Assembly: GCF_023276405.1 (NCBI RefSeq)
Contig: NZ_JALRMO010000001.1
Coordinates: 1,302,001-1,366,000, forward strand
DNA length: 64,000 nucleotides
Origin: Paenibacillus hamazuiensis
GTDB taxonomy: Bacteria; Bacillota; Bacilli; Paenibacillales; NBRC-103111
Reading direction: 5' to 3'
A model generated the notes under the pieces. The model saw only the letters and a program-made list of their open reading frames with translations. It did no database searches and had not been told where the DNA came from. Made by a program: the position numbers and the translations under genes. Below are positions 1 to 8,021 of the stretch, piece after piece (positions within the stretch are counted from its first letter, which is position 1; each line of letters starts with the position of its first letter).

Positions 1-1178
1 TGCTGCTGCAAAATGCGGTACCTGTTGATGTATTTATTGGCGACAAGATACAAGGAAGAGCCGACTTTACGCGAAGTGACGTATCCGCCTTCGAGCTCGA
101 ACTCGCGCACTTTGTGCAAATTGGTTTTGTCGCTGATGTCGTAAATCACCGCTTTCGTGACTTGCGGATTTTCCGGGACAACGGCGATTTTAATTTTTGC
201 GCCGACCGGCGAGTCGACGCTTCGGGCTTCCTCAGCCGGATAAGCGACGTTTTTGCTGGCGTTTCCGATCACGATCAAATACTTGTCGTCCACGTACATT
301 TCGATCGGAGACAGCTGCCTGTTTTCAAACTGGAGCGTGCTGACGACGTTCATGTTATCGGCGGGGTAAGCCTCGGCGATGACGATGCGCCCGCGGTTCA
401 CCTGGTAAATGTACTTGCCGTCCGTTTTGATGACATCCGCTTCGTCCACGACCTGCACCTGCACGTTGGTTTTGGAGTAGTCGGGCGCTCCGTTTTGATC
501 GATGACCTTGAGGGTGCCGGAGAATTCGGCATTTGCCGCAACGGAGGCAGTGGGAGCCGCCGGGGACTCCGGCGCGGAATCGGCGGACGACTTTGCCTTT
601 TCTTTAATCCCCACGGATATCGGAACCTTCATAGCGCGCACGGCGATCCCGTCGCCCACGTACGCAGGGCTGTCGGCAGACGCCTCCTGCAGCAGCTCCT
701 TCAGCTTGTCCGCTGAGCCGACCGTGGGAAGACTTTCGGCAGCGTTCATAATATCCGCCGTTAAATTCGCGCCGTCCCAATAAACGTTAAAATCGAACGA
801 TTCGCTGATCAGCCGAAGCGGCACGAGCATCTGCCCTTGCTCCATAACGGGAGCGGCGCTCATCTGAATTTGCGCGTCTCCGCGCACCGCCACATGGCTG
901 CCGACCGTAAAGGTGAGGCTTGTTCCGGACTTGGAAACAGTGACCGAGCCGCTGTCTTCGTTCCACGATACATCGGCGCCGAGCGCCGTTGTCAATTCGC
1001 GCAGCGGAACGAACAGCGTGCCATTGAGCATCCGCGGCTGCAAGGAGAACGTCAGCGGCTGTCCGGACAAGGTCAGCTTCACCTCCTCCGACGCCTTGAC
1101 GGTCGCTTGAGGCAGCACCGACGGGCTCAGCACCATGCCAAGGGCGATCAAGGATGTTAGTAACGCAATCTTCTTCAT
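1..1178 (-). CDS. Secreted copper-amine-oxidase-N/beta-propeller protein (3' end outside window)
   Basis: The reading frame is open to the window edge, giving the first 392 residues. It starts at 1178 after GGAGGG. Residues 1-30 form a signal peptide (MKK, a hydrophobic core, then a polar stretch). Residues about 33-140 match a copper amine oxidase N-terminal type stalk domain, with the paired motifs FVPLRELTTALGA and LVPLRLISESF. After a Ser/Ala/Pro linker, the segment VQVVDEADVIKTDGKYIY is the hallmark of the secreted beta-propeller family (PF09826). The likely place of action is the cell surface. Its ligand is unknown; the stalk domain in this family is structural, so no oxidase activity is implied. 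Domain calls are by motif recognition. Confidence 0.85.
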   Translation of the reverse strand, partial: MKKIALLTSLIALGMVLSPSVLPQATVKASEEVKLTLSGQPLTFSLQPRMLNGTLFVPLRELTTALGADVSWNEDSGSVTVSKSGTSLTFTVGSHVAVRGDAQIQMSAAPVMEQGQMLVPLRLISESFDFNVYWDGANLTADIMNAAESLPTVGSADKLKELLQEASADSPAYVGDGIAVRAMKVPISVGIKEKAKSSADSAPESPAAPTASVAANAEFSGTLKVIDQNGAPDYSKTNVQVQVVDEADVIKTDGKYIYQVNRGRIVIAEAYPADNMNVVSTLQFENRQLSPIEMYVDDKYLIVIGNASKNVAYPAEEARSVDSPVGAKIKIAVVPENPQVTKAVIYDISDKTNLHKVREFELEGGYVTSRKVGSSLYLVANKYINRYRILQQ

Positions 1179-1744
1179 CCCATTCCCTCCGTATGAAAAA
1201 AATAACAATGGATTTTGACCCTATTGACGAACGGATTCGGTAATTTGTTTCAGCTTGGAGGGATTATTTGAAAAAAAATGAGTCCGGTGCGAGGGGACGG
1301 AGGGGGGAGGGGCAGCGGTTCCTGACTGGATTAGAGGAACTAAGGTGCGCTATTATCATGATTTTAAGGTCAAAGGAAAAATAGAGGAGCTGGCGTTCGT
1401 TATTTGGCCCATTTTTTCTGCATGGAGGCTCCGGGTTTGCCGGAATAGAGGAAAATAGTTCCTCTTTGAGGGCACAGCACGAACGCCATGAAGTTGCTTT
1501 AATCGCACAGAAGCGAGCGGGGTGCGACTAAGAATGTAATAGGGAAAAGCCTTTATGCCGCAAAAATATGCGCATAAAGGCAGCGTCGATTGCGTCGGCA
1601 TGTTTGCCGGCGTTATAAGACGACCGTTCGCCTGTACGAACCGAACCGGCCGACGAGACGACCAGTCTAATCATACCTGCCGGGTACCTTGCCCCAGCCG
1701 CGGAGCGCTCGGGCAAGTTCCCGTTCGACTCAGGCCTTGCCGGC
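1179..1744. other. Gene-free spacer with repeat-like palindromes
   Basis: No plausible gene is seen in 566 bp. The stretch holds one copy of a dispersed motif, AGAGGAACTAAGGTGCGCTA near 1333, that recurs at 21.6-21.8 kb. It also holds a hairpin AGAGGAA/TTCCTCT at 1447-1465 and a 9-bp perfect stem GCCTTTATG/CATAAAGGC at 1549-1581. Short open frames here have no ribosome binding site and read across these palindromes. Confidence 0.6.
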
Positions 1745-2071
1745 CTAGACTGAAGCGGAAGACGCCTCTGCGGATTGCGGATCGTCCGTCTCCGGAGATG
1801 GGGGCTCGCTTAAACCGGTAGCATTCTGCCAGGCGAGCAGCTGCTTCTCAAACTGCTTTATCGTGCGCTGCAGCTTGAATTGGCGTACGATGCCGAACGT
1901 TCCGACGATCAATCCGCCGAGCAGCGTCGAACCGAGAATGACCAAAATAAGCGGCAAATCCGTTTCCGCAAATAAAAAGTTGACGCGCACTTTCTCCACG
2001 TTAATGACGGCAAAAACCGCCGTTACCAAGGCGAAGACGAGCGTACTGATCAAAATCCACTGTGTTTTCAT
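1745..2071 (-). CDS. LapA-domain (DUF1049) small membrane protein
   Basis: This 108-residue protein has two hydrophobic helices (about residues 4-23 and 37-60), then a basic amphipathic helix and an acidic Ser/Glu-rich tail. The order TM, a short INVEKVRVNFLF segment, TM, basic coiled segment is typical of LapA/YciS-like proteins. Their function in Gram-positives is not established. The start at 2071 follows AAGGGGCGG; an upstream in-frame ATG at 2122 has no such site. It probably acts in the cytoplasmic membrane. The family assignment rests on topology and the central motif. Confidence 0.75.
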   Translation of the reverse strand: MKTQWILISTLVFALVTAVFAVINVEKVRVNFLFAETDLPLILVILGSTLLGGLIVGTFGIVRQFKLQRTIKQFEKQLLAWQNATGLSEPPSPETDDPQSAEASSASV

Positions 2072-2169
2072 CCATTCACCGCCCCTTCTCTTAAAAAGAA
2101 AACGCTGAGACCATGGTATCATGATTCTCAGCGTTTCGGCAAAAAATTTCCATATTCGCCTAGAAGGAT

Positions 2170-3957
2170 TTATTTCGCCAGCTGCTCCATTTGATCGAGC
2201 AAACTCTTGAAGACGCTCATCGCCTGCTTGATCGGCTCCGGCGTGGACATGTCGACGCCGGCTTTTTTCAGGATGTTGATCGAGTAGTCGCTGCCGCCGC
2301 TCTTCAGGAAGCCGAGGTAACGGTCGACGGCCGGCTGGCCTTCCGTCAAAATCTGTTTCGCAAAGCTGGTCGCCGCCGAGAAGCCGGTAGCATATTTGTA
2401 CACGTAGAAGCTGTTATAGAAATGCGGAATGCGCGCCCACTCCATCTCGATATCTTTGTCGACGACCATGTCTTTGCCGTAATACTGCACGTTCAGGTCG
2501 TAGTAAATTTTGCTCAGCTCCTGCGGAGTGAGGGAATCGCCCGCTTCCGCCTTCTCGTGGATGATCTTTTCGAACTCGGCGAACATCGTTTGCCGGAACA
2601 CCGTTGTCCGGAACTGGTCCATGTAGTAGGTGAGCAGGTACATTTTTTCCTTCGGGTCGGTCGATTTCTTGAGCATGTAATCCATCAGCAGCGCCTCGTT
2701 CAGCGTGGAAGCGACCTCGGCGAGGAAAATCGTGTACTGCGCGTAACGGTAAGGCTGGTTCGTGTCCGAATAATACGAATGCAGCGCGTGGCCCATCTCA
2801 TGCGTCAAGGTGAACATGCTGTTCAGGTTGTCCTTGTGGTTGAGCAGCACGTAAGGGTGTGTGCCGTAAGCGCCCCAGCTGTAGGCTCCGCTGCGCTTGC
2901 CTTCGTTTTCGTAAATGTCGATCCAGCGGCCGTTAAAGCCTTCCTGCAGCACCTTCAGGTAATCGTCGCCGAGCGGCTTCAGGCTGTCCAGGACGGTCTT
3001 TTTTGCTTCGTCGTAAGTGATTTTCATGTCGAATTCCTCGACAAGCGGAACGAACAAATCGTACATGTGCAGCTCATCCAGCTTCAGCAGCTTTTTGCGC
3101 AGCTCCATGTAACGGTGCATCAGCGGCAAGGAATCGTGGATCGTATCGATCAGGTTCGTGTATACTTCCTTCTTGATGTTGTCGCCGAACAGCGACATTT
3201 CCAGAACGGAAGGGTACTTGCGCACCTTGGCATAAAATACGTTTTTCGTCACGTTCGCCGCGAGTGTTGCGGCAATCGTGTTTTTCTGTTTGCCGTAGGT
3301 CGCGTACATCGCTTCGAATGCATTTTTGCGCACCTCGCGGTTGCGGCTTTCAAGGAATTGGATATAGCGGCCGTGGGTAAGCTCGACCTCTTCGCCGTCA
3401 TCGTTTTTGATTTTCGGGAACTTCATATCCGCATTGTTGAGCATGCCGAAAATCGTCCCCGGCGCCTGCGACAGGTTGCCGACCTGGGCGAGCAGCGCTT
3501 CTTCCTGCTGGCTGAGCACGTGCTGCTTCTGGCGGATGAGCTCTTCGAGCGATCTTTTATAAAACTGCAAATCCGGATGGTTTACGAACTGCTGAAGCTG
3601 CTCGTCACTGAGGGACAATATTTCCGGGGAGATGAACGACAGCGCTTCGCCGACCTCGACGCTCAGCTTTTTTGCTTTATCGGATAAGGCCATATATGTA
3701 GGATCGGCGGTATCTTCGTGATGCTTCATGTTCGCGTACACGTAAAGTCTCTCGGTATGTAAGGAGATATCGTCTTCGAGTTCGAAGCATTGTTTGAGAG
3801 CCTGAGGATCGCTTAATTTGCCTTGAAAGCCGCGCACCTTCTGGAGCGACTCTTTAACCTCCTGGAATTCCTTGTCCCAAGCCTGCTGGTTAGGAAACAG
3901 GTCCTCGAGCTTCCATTGGTGCTCGGCGGGTACATCCTTGCGTTGTACTTGATTCAT
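2170..3957 (-). CDS. pepF: Oligoendopeptidase F (M3B metallopeptidase)
   Basis: The 595-residue protein hydrolyses medium-size peptides and needs one zinc ion. The M3 signature is seen as HEMGHALHSYYSD around residue 390, with HEMGH the zinc ligands and catalytic Glu, and a downstream Glu ligand in the segment LAEVASTLNEALL. Length and the opening KDVPAEHQWKLEDLF match cytoplasmic PepF. The start at 3957 was chosen for its AAGGAGG site six bases upstream. The same frame stays open for 59 more codons (to 4134) and would add a signal-peptide-like segment; see findings. The gene stands alone, facing the LapA-like gene downstream on the same strand. Confidence 0.93.
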   Translation of the reverse strand: MNQVQRKDVPAEHQWKLEDLFPNQQAWDKEFQEVKESLQKVRGFQGKLSDPQALKQCFELEDDISLHTERLYVYANMKHHEDTADPTYMALSDKAKKLSVEVGEALSFISPEILSLSDEQLQQFVNHPDLQFYKRSLEELIRQKQHVLSQQEEALLAQVGNLSQAPGTIFGMLNNADMKFPKIKNDDGEEVELTHGRYIQFLESRNREVRKNAFEAMYATYGKQKNTIAATLAANVTKNVFYAKVRKYPSVLEMSLFGDNIKKEVYTNLIDTIHDSLPLMHRYMELRKKLLKLDELHMYDLFVPLVEEFDMKITYDEAKKTVLDSLKPLGDDYLKVLQEGFNGRWIDIYENEGKRSGAYSWGAYGTHPYVLLNHKDNLNSMFTLTHEMGHALHSYYSDTNQPYRYAQYTIFLAEVASTLNEALLMDYMLKKSTDPKEKMYLLTYYMDQFRTTVFRQTMFAEFEKIIHEKAEAGDSLTPQELSKIYYDLNVQYYGKDMVVDKDIEMEWARIPHFYNSFYVYKYATGFSAATSFAKQILTEGQPAVDRYLGFLKSGGSDYSINILKKAGVDMSTPEPIKQAMSVFKSLLDQMEQLAK

Positions 3958-4164
3958 GGGAAGCCTCCTTGTCGACGATTTTGGTTTGTTCTGCGTGTAA
4001 TGGCTATGAGCATCTTGAACATCCTGAGCGGCGCCGGCGGACGCCAGCAAGCAGAATATCATGCTGCAGGCGACGGTGACGGGAATCACTTTCATCCAAA
4101 AGCTCACGCTCCTCGGATTGGTTTCGATTCCCATAGTTTACCCGCAGCGTCTTTTTCCTATTAT

Positions 4165-4322
4165 AAGAAAAACTTCCACCGAAGTCACTCGGCGATGAGC
4201 GACCGCGTTATAGCGGTAGTTTTTCTTGTGATAAAGAATTTCATCAGCTACGCTGATAACTTTTAAATTCTTTATCGTTAAGAAAAACTTCCACCGAAGT
4301 CACTCAGCGATGAGCGACCGCG
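4165..4322. repeat. 43-bp direct repeat pair flanking a long palindrome
   Basis: The segments 4165-4207 and 4280-4322 are identical except for one base (G or A in CACTCGGCG/CACTCAGCG). Between them, 4230-4276 is an inverted repeat with perfect 12-bp arms GATAAAGAATTT/AAATTCTTTATC and an inner ATCAGC/GCTGAT hairpin. Another partial inversion links AAGAAAAAC at 4165 with GTTTTTCTT near 4219. No open frame is present. Confidence 0.85.
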
Positions 4323-4331
4323 AATAAACCG

Positions 4332-4511
4332 CTACGAAAGCCCGAAAAAGCTGTAGATGATCAGCCCGAACGAAAACGAAATCATAACCAAAGCGAGCAG
4401 CGCCAGCGGGCGTTTCATACTGCTCGGGAGCGAGTCTTTTTTCATGATCAAAATAAGAGCGAGGGCAAACGAAACGATGATAAAGGTCAAAATCGATGCG
4501 CCGTTGTTCAA
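4332..4511 (-). CDS. Small two-helix membrane protein, unknown function
   Basis: A 59-residue frame starting at TTG 4511, seven bases after AAGGAG. It encodes two transmembrane helices (about residues 6-24 and 36-56) joined by a short basic loop KKDSLPSSMKRP, so the loop is probably cytoplasmic. I do not recognise the family. A longer in-frame ATG start at 4619 lacks a ribosome binding site and would add a hydrophilic, atypical segment. It lies between pepF and a divergent TPP enzyme gene. Confidence 0.6.
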   Translation of the reverse strand: MNNGASILTFIIVSFALALILIMKKDSLPSSMKRPLALLALVMISFSFGLIIYSFFGLS

Positions 4512-4698
4512 AACTGAAACTCCTTCCACATGGAGGTGGTAAGCATGATTATGCTGAAACAGTTCGCCCCGCAATTGCGGAAATCCTTTTTTTCGGAACA
4601 TTTTTTCCAAAGAATGCAAACGGGAGGCGAGGGGAAAATAACCTTGTTTGCACGATTTTCCCGATCGTGAGCGAATTTAATCGAAAGGATGTGCATGT

Positions 4699-6378
4699 AT
4701 GGCCCAGACTACGCTTGCGCCGGTGAAAAGCGAGCCGATCAACACCGGACAGCGGCCGCCGACCTCGGGGCTGAATGTGGCGCAGTTTATTTTGGAGCAG
4801 CTTCACGGGTGGGGGGTGCAGCGAATATACGGCGTCATCGGCGACGCTACTTTATATTTATTGGATGAGCTGGGCAAACAGAACCGCATCCGCTACGTGC
4901 CCTGCCGCCACGAAGGAGCCGCCGCTCTGATGGCTTCCGCGGAAGCGAAGCTGACCGGCAAGGTCGCCGTCTGTCTCGCGACGAGCGGACCGGGGGCGGC
5001 CAATCTGCTGAACGGCCTCTCCGATGCATACATGGACCGCGCGCCGGTGCTCGCGATCACAGGTCAGGTCGGCACCGCGCAAATCGGCACGCACGCGAAA
5101 CAATATGTGAACCAGCAGCAGCTGCTCGGCGCCGCGGTTCACACCTCGGAGCTGCTCGCCCATCCGGACGCGCTGCCGGAGCTGCTGCACGCGTGTCTCG
5201 TGCAAGCGCAAACGCAAGGGACGGTGACGCATCTCAGCGTCCCGAAAGATTTGTACCACGCCAAGGTGAACGGCGTGGTAACCCCTTACAGCGCGCATCT
5301 GCACCAGCCGCTGCTGTCTCCGCCGCCGGCGATCGCCGAGTCCGCCGCGCTGCTGTGCGGCGCCGAGCGGCCGGTGCTGCTGCTCGGCCGGGGCGCCGCA
5401 GCCGCCGCCGAGCCGGTGCGCCGGTTGGCGGAGACGCTGGGGGCCGCCGTCGTCACGACCTATCCGGCGCGCCCGCTGCTGCCAAACGACCACGAGCTGT
5501 ACGCCGGCGGCCTCGGCCAAGGCGGCAGCGAGGCGGCGAGCGCGGTGCTTGCGGAAAGCGACCTGATCGCGATGCTCGGTGCGACATGGTGGCCCCGCGA
5601 GTACGTGCCGGCGCAGGCACGGATCGTGCAGTTCGATATGGCCCCGGCCAATATCGGAATCGGCCACAGTGTGGAAAAAGGCGTCGTCGGCGACTTGACG
5701 CACATCGTGCCGCAGCTGCTGCAGGAGGCGGAGCGCAGCCGCAAGGACCGCAGCGGCTGGAAGCGGCGGATCGCGCAGCTGAAAGGCGAATGGAAGGCGC
5801 GCATCGAGCGGGAAGCGGCCGATGACAGCTCGCCGATCGCTCCGCAGCGCGTCATGAAAACGATCGCGGACCAGCTCGCCGAGGACGCGATCGTCTGCGT
5901 CGATACCGGGGACCATACGCTGTGGTTCAATCGGATTTTCCAGGCGAAACGGCAGGACATTCTGGTATCCGGCCGCTGGCGGACGCTCGGCTTCGCGCTG
6001 CCGGCCGCCATCGCGGCACAGCTGTCGCACCCCGGGCGGCAGGTGGTCGCAATTGCGGGAGACGGCGGGGCGGTGCAAACGATCATGGAGTTCCAGACGG
6101 CCGTGCAGGAGAATGCTCCCCTCGTACTGCTCGTGCTGGACAACGGCTCTTACGCGATGGAAAAAAACCGGATGGAGCTCGCCGGTTTGAATCCGCTCGG
6201 CAGCTCGATCCGAAATCCCGATTTTGCCAAGCTGGCCGAGGCTTGCGGCGGAGTCGGCATGAAGGCTTCCACCGCGAATGAGCTGGAGGCGCGGCTGAAG
6301 GAGGCGTTGTCCTCGGGAAAACCGACGCTGATTCAGGTAGCGACCGCCGATACCGTCGTGCCGCACACGAAGATTTGA
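4699..6378 (+). CDS. Thiamine-pyrophosphate-dependent enzyme, pyruvate oxidase/acetolactate synthase family
   Basis: The 559-residue protein has the three-domain layout of the POX/ALS family. The N-terminal pyrimidine-binding domain has the catalytic Glu in CRHEGAAALMA and the motif ATSGPGAANLLNGL. A central domain with LLLGRGAAAA follows. The C-terminal diphosphate-binding domain has AGDGGAVQTIMEF then LDNGSYAMEKNRM, the GDG...DN metal/TPP motif. The arrangement is closest to YdaP-type pyruvate oxidases, but substrate cannot be fixed from sequence; acetolactate synthase or glyoxylate carboligase activity is possible. Start at 4699 follows GAAAGGA. A hairpin terminator follows at 6406. The gene appears monocistronic. 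Confidence 0.85.
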   Translation: MAQTTLAPVKSEPINTGQRPPTSGLNVAQFILEQLHGWGVQRIYGVIGDATLYLLDELGKQNRIRYVPCRHEGAAALMASAEAKLTGKVAVCLATSGPGAANLLNGLSDAYMDRAPVLAITGQVGTAQIGTHAKQYVNQQQLLGAAVHTSELLAHPDALPELLHACLVQAQTQGTVTHLSVPKDLYHAKVNGVVTPYSAHLHQPLLSPPPAIAESAALLCGAERPVLLLGRGAAAAAEPVRRLAETLGAAVVTTYPARPLLPNDHELYAGGLGQGGSEAASAVLAESDLIAMLGATWWPREYVPAQARIVQFDMAPANIGIGHSVEKGVVGDLTHIVPQLLQEAERSRKDRSGWKRRIAQLKGEWKARIEREAADDSSPIAPQRVMKTIADQLAEDAIVCVDTGDHTLWFNRIFQAKRQDILVSGRWRTLGFALPAAIAAQLSHPGRQVVAIAGDGGAVQTIMEFQTAVQENAPLVLLVLDNGSYAMEKNRMELAGLNPLGSSIRNPDFAKLAEACGGVGMKASTANELEARLKEALSSGKPTLIQVATADTVVPHTKI

Positions 6379-6403
6379 CGACGATGAAAACAGCCGGCTT
6401 GAA

Positions 6404-6442
6404 AAAAACAGCGCAGCCCCGAAAAAAAGGCTGCGCTGTTTG
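6404..6442. terminator. Hairpin terminator shared by convergent genes
   Basis: The arms AAACAGCGCAGCC and GGCTGCGCTGTTT form a 13-bp stem around an A-rich loop. On the minus strand it is followed by a run of T, so it can end transcription of the TerC-family gene, and it also lies just past the TPP enzyme gene. Confidence 0.8.
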
Positions 6443-6516
6443 GTATGAACAACGGAGCAAGCTCCGTACCCTGATCATATACTCGCTTAACCCGCATGCT
6501 CGCTTGCTGTCGCCCT

Positions 6517-7338
6517 TTACCCAGCGTTTTGCGCGTAATCGTCGTCTGCCTGCTTTACGAGCACAAGCTGTCCTCGCGCATCCGTACGTACGGTAAACCG
6601 GTCGTCGGGCCTAATACCGGCGGCATCTCCGAGCTGCTTCGGGATCGTAAGCTCGCCCTGGTCGTTGATCCGCGCCAAAGAATCAAGCATCTGCTTCCAC
6701 CGCCCGGCAATCAGGACGCCGGCGGTTATCGCCGCGACGAGTCCCCACTTGGCGATCGGATTAGCTTCGAAAAACGACTTCACCAGCAAATCGCCGGTCA
6801 GCATTTTGCCGGCTGTAAACCCAAGCACGCCGGCCCCCACGTATATAATGATGGGGTAACGTTCGGTCAGGTGAATAAAAAGCTTGCTGCCCCAAACGAC
6901 GATCGGCACGCTGACAAGCAGCCCGATGACCACGAGGGCGAATTCGCCGTGAGCGGCGCCGGCAACGGCAATGACATTGTCGAAGCCCATGACCGCGTCG
7001 GCCATCACAATCGTCCAGATTGCGGCACCGAGGCGGTTTTTGGCCGGAATGTCGTGATCCTTTTTATCCGCCAGCAGCTTGTAGGCGATCCAGACGAGCA
7101 GCAGCCCTCCGATAAAGAGAAGGCCCGGTATCCTTAGCAGCCAAACGACTCCAAGCGTCGCCAACGTCCGGATGAGAATAGCTCCCGCCGTTCCCCATAA
7201 AATGGCGCGTTTTTGCAGCTCGCCCGGCAAGTTCCGGGCGGCGAGACCGATGACAATCGCGTTGTCCCCGGCCAAAACCAAATCGATCATAATGATGCTG
7301 AATAGTGCAGCAAGCCAATCCGCAGTAAACCACTCCAT
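6517..7338 (-). CDS. TerC-family membrane transporter with C-terminal AbrB-like domain
   Basis: The 273-residue protein has seven or so membrane helices and the TerC signatures DLVLAGDNAIVIGLAARNLP near residue 19 and ADAVMGFDNVIAVAGAA near residue 113; the acidic residues in these motifs are thought to coordinate metal. Family members such as YceF and YkoY export manganese or help metallate exported enzymes. Residues about 222-265 (RINDQGELTIPKQLGDAAGI...) resemble an AbrB/MazE swapped-hairpin domain, which is not part of usual TerC proteins. The gene is preceded by a manganese riboswitch, which supports a role in manganese homeostasis. Confidence 0.88.
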   Translation of the reverse strand: MEWFTADWLAALFSIIMIDLVLAGDNAIVIGLAARNLPGELQKRAILWGTAGAILIRTLATLGVVWLLRIPGLLFIGGLLLVWIAYKLLADKKDHDIPAKNRLGAAIWTIVMADAVMGFDNVIAVAGAAHGEFALVVIGLLVSVPIVVWGSKLFIHLTERYPIIIYVGAGVLGFTAGKMLTGDLLVKSFFEANPIAKWGLVAAITAGVLIAGRWKQMLDSLARINDQGELTIPKQLGDAAGIRPDDRFTVRTDARGQLVLVKQADDDYAQNAG

Positions 7339-7371
7339 CCGCGTAACACTCCTTTTTTTTCAGGGATAATA

Positions 7372-7407
7372 GAAAACGGCCTCTACCGATGGTCGGTAAA
7401 GGCCGTG
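7372..7407 (-). terminator. Riboswitch expression-platform terminator
   Basis: Read on the minus strand, ACGGCCTTTACCGA pairs with CGGTAGAGGCCGT and is followed by TTTTCT, 35 bp before the TerC-family start codon. It lies directly after the aptamer, as expected for a transcription-terminating switch relieved by manganese. Confidence 0.8.
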
Positions 7408-7411
7408 AACA

Positions 7412-7545
7412 AGAAAAGACCTTTACCATCAGCATGGCAAAGGTCTTGCTAACAACGCATTCGTTGCCAGTAAAGCCGGGGTACAGGAAACCTGAAAACC
7501 CGAATTGACGACTTTACTGTATCAGCTACTCCCCTTTGGAGGACG
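7412..7545 (-). ncRNA. yybP-ykoY manganese riboswitch aptamer
   Basis: On the minus strand the leader contains the conserved AAAGGGGAGTAGCTG opening, CGTCAATTCGG, CCGGCTTTACTGG and the closing GCAAGACCTTTGCC hairpin, in the order of the yybP-ykoY family. This class binds Mn2+ and controls manganese export and TerC-type genes. A strong promoter sits just upstream and an intrinsic terminator follows. Boundaries are approximate. Confidence 0.9.
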
Positions 7546-7563
7546 TCTTATGAAGTTATCTAC

Positions 7564-7593
7564 ATTATAGTAGGAGGACAAGCCCGAAGTCAA
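7564..7593 (-). promoter_or_regulatory. SigA-type promoter of the manganese riboswitch transcript
   Basis: Minus-strand -35 TTGACT (7588-7593) and -10 TATAAT (7564-7569) with an 18-bp spacer, immediately upstream of the aptamer. Confidence 0.85.
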
Positions 7594-7613
7594 GCGGACA
7601 TATTTACGATTGC

Positions 7614-7847
7614 CTAAACCTGCTTGAAGGCGTCCATAATTTCGTTCCATTCCTCTTCATTGCCTTCGTATTTCTCCTTGGGAAAACGCTCGCTTACCCA
7701 TTGCATCATCGCCGGACGGCTGAGAAAAGTATGGCATTCCTCGCCCCATTGATCGGAAATTTCGCGAAGGATGATCGTTTTTCCGTTGACTTCGACGGTC
7801 ATCATGTTCCATTTGTCTTTTTTGTATATCTGGTGTGTTTTGATCAT
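7614..7847 (-). CDS. Hypothetical 77-residue protein
   Basis: The frame starts at 7847 (MIKTHQIYKK) nine bases after GGAG. It is soluble and mixed alpha/beta in look: an N-terminal strand-rich part (WNMMTVEVNGKTIILREI), then an acidic helical part ending YEGNEEEWNEIMDAFKQV. No signal peptide or membrane segment is seen and I do not recognise a family. It is transcribed divergently from the methyltransferase gene and lies upstream of the riboswitch promoter region. Confidence 0.65.
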   Translation of the reverse strand: MIKTHQIYKKDKWNMMTVEVNGKTIILREISDQWGEECHTFLSRPAMMQWVSERFPKEKYEGNEEEWNEIMDAFKQV

Positions 7848-8021
7848 TGTTTTCGGCTCCATTCTGATCGGAATTCGCTTTATGCCAGAATGATACCTTG
7901 AATATTTCCGGTTGTCAAAAAGGAAAATCGATGGTAAGATTCTCCTACGGCATCGAGGATGCCGTCTCTTCCCATTTGGGGAGATGAGCCGAGTCTGAGC
8001 GTAGAAGAGGAGAGATGTGGG

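Noticed and set aside
1356-1821. Small open frames in the 1.2-1.8 kb spacer
   Set aside because: They overlap palindromes and have no ribosome binding site or recognisable product.
2191-3687. Open frame opposite pepF, and similar frames opposite the TPP enzyme, xylB, amtB and cimA
   Set aside because: All are shadows produced by GC-rich codon use of the real gene on the other strand.
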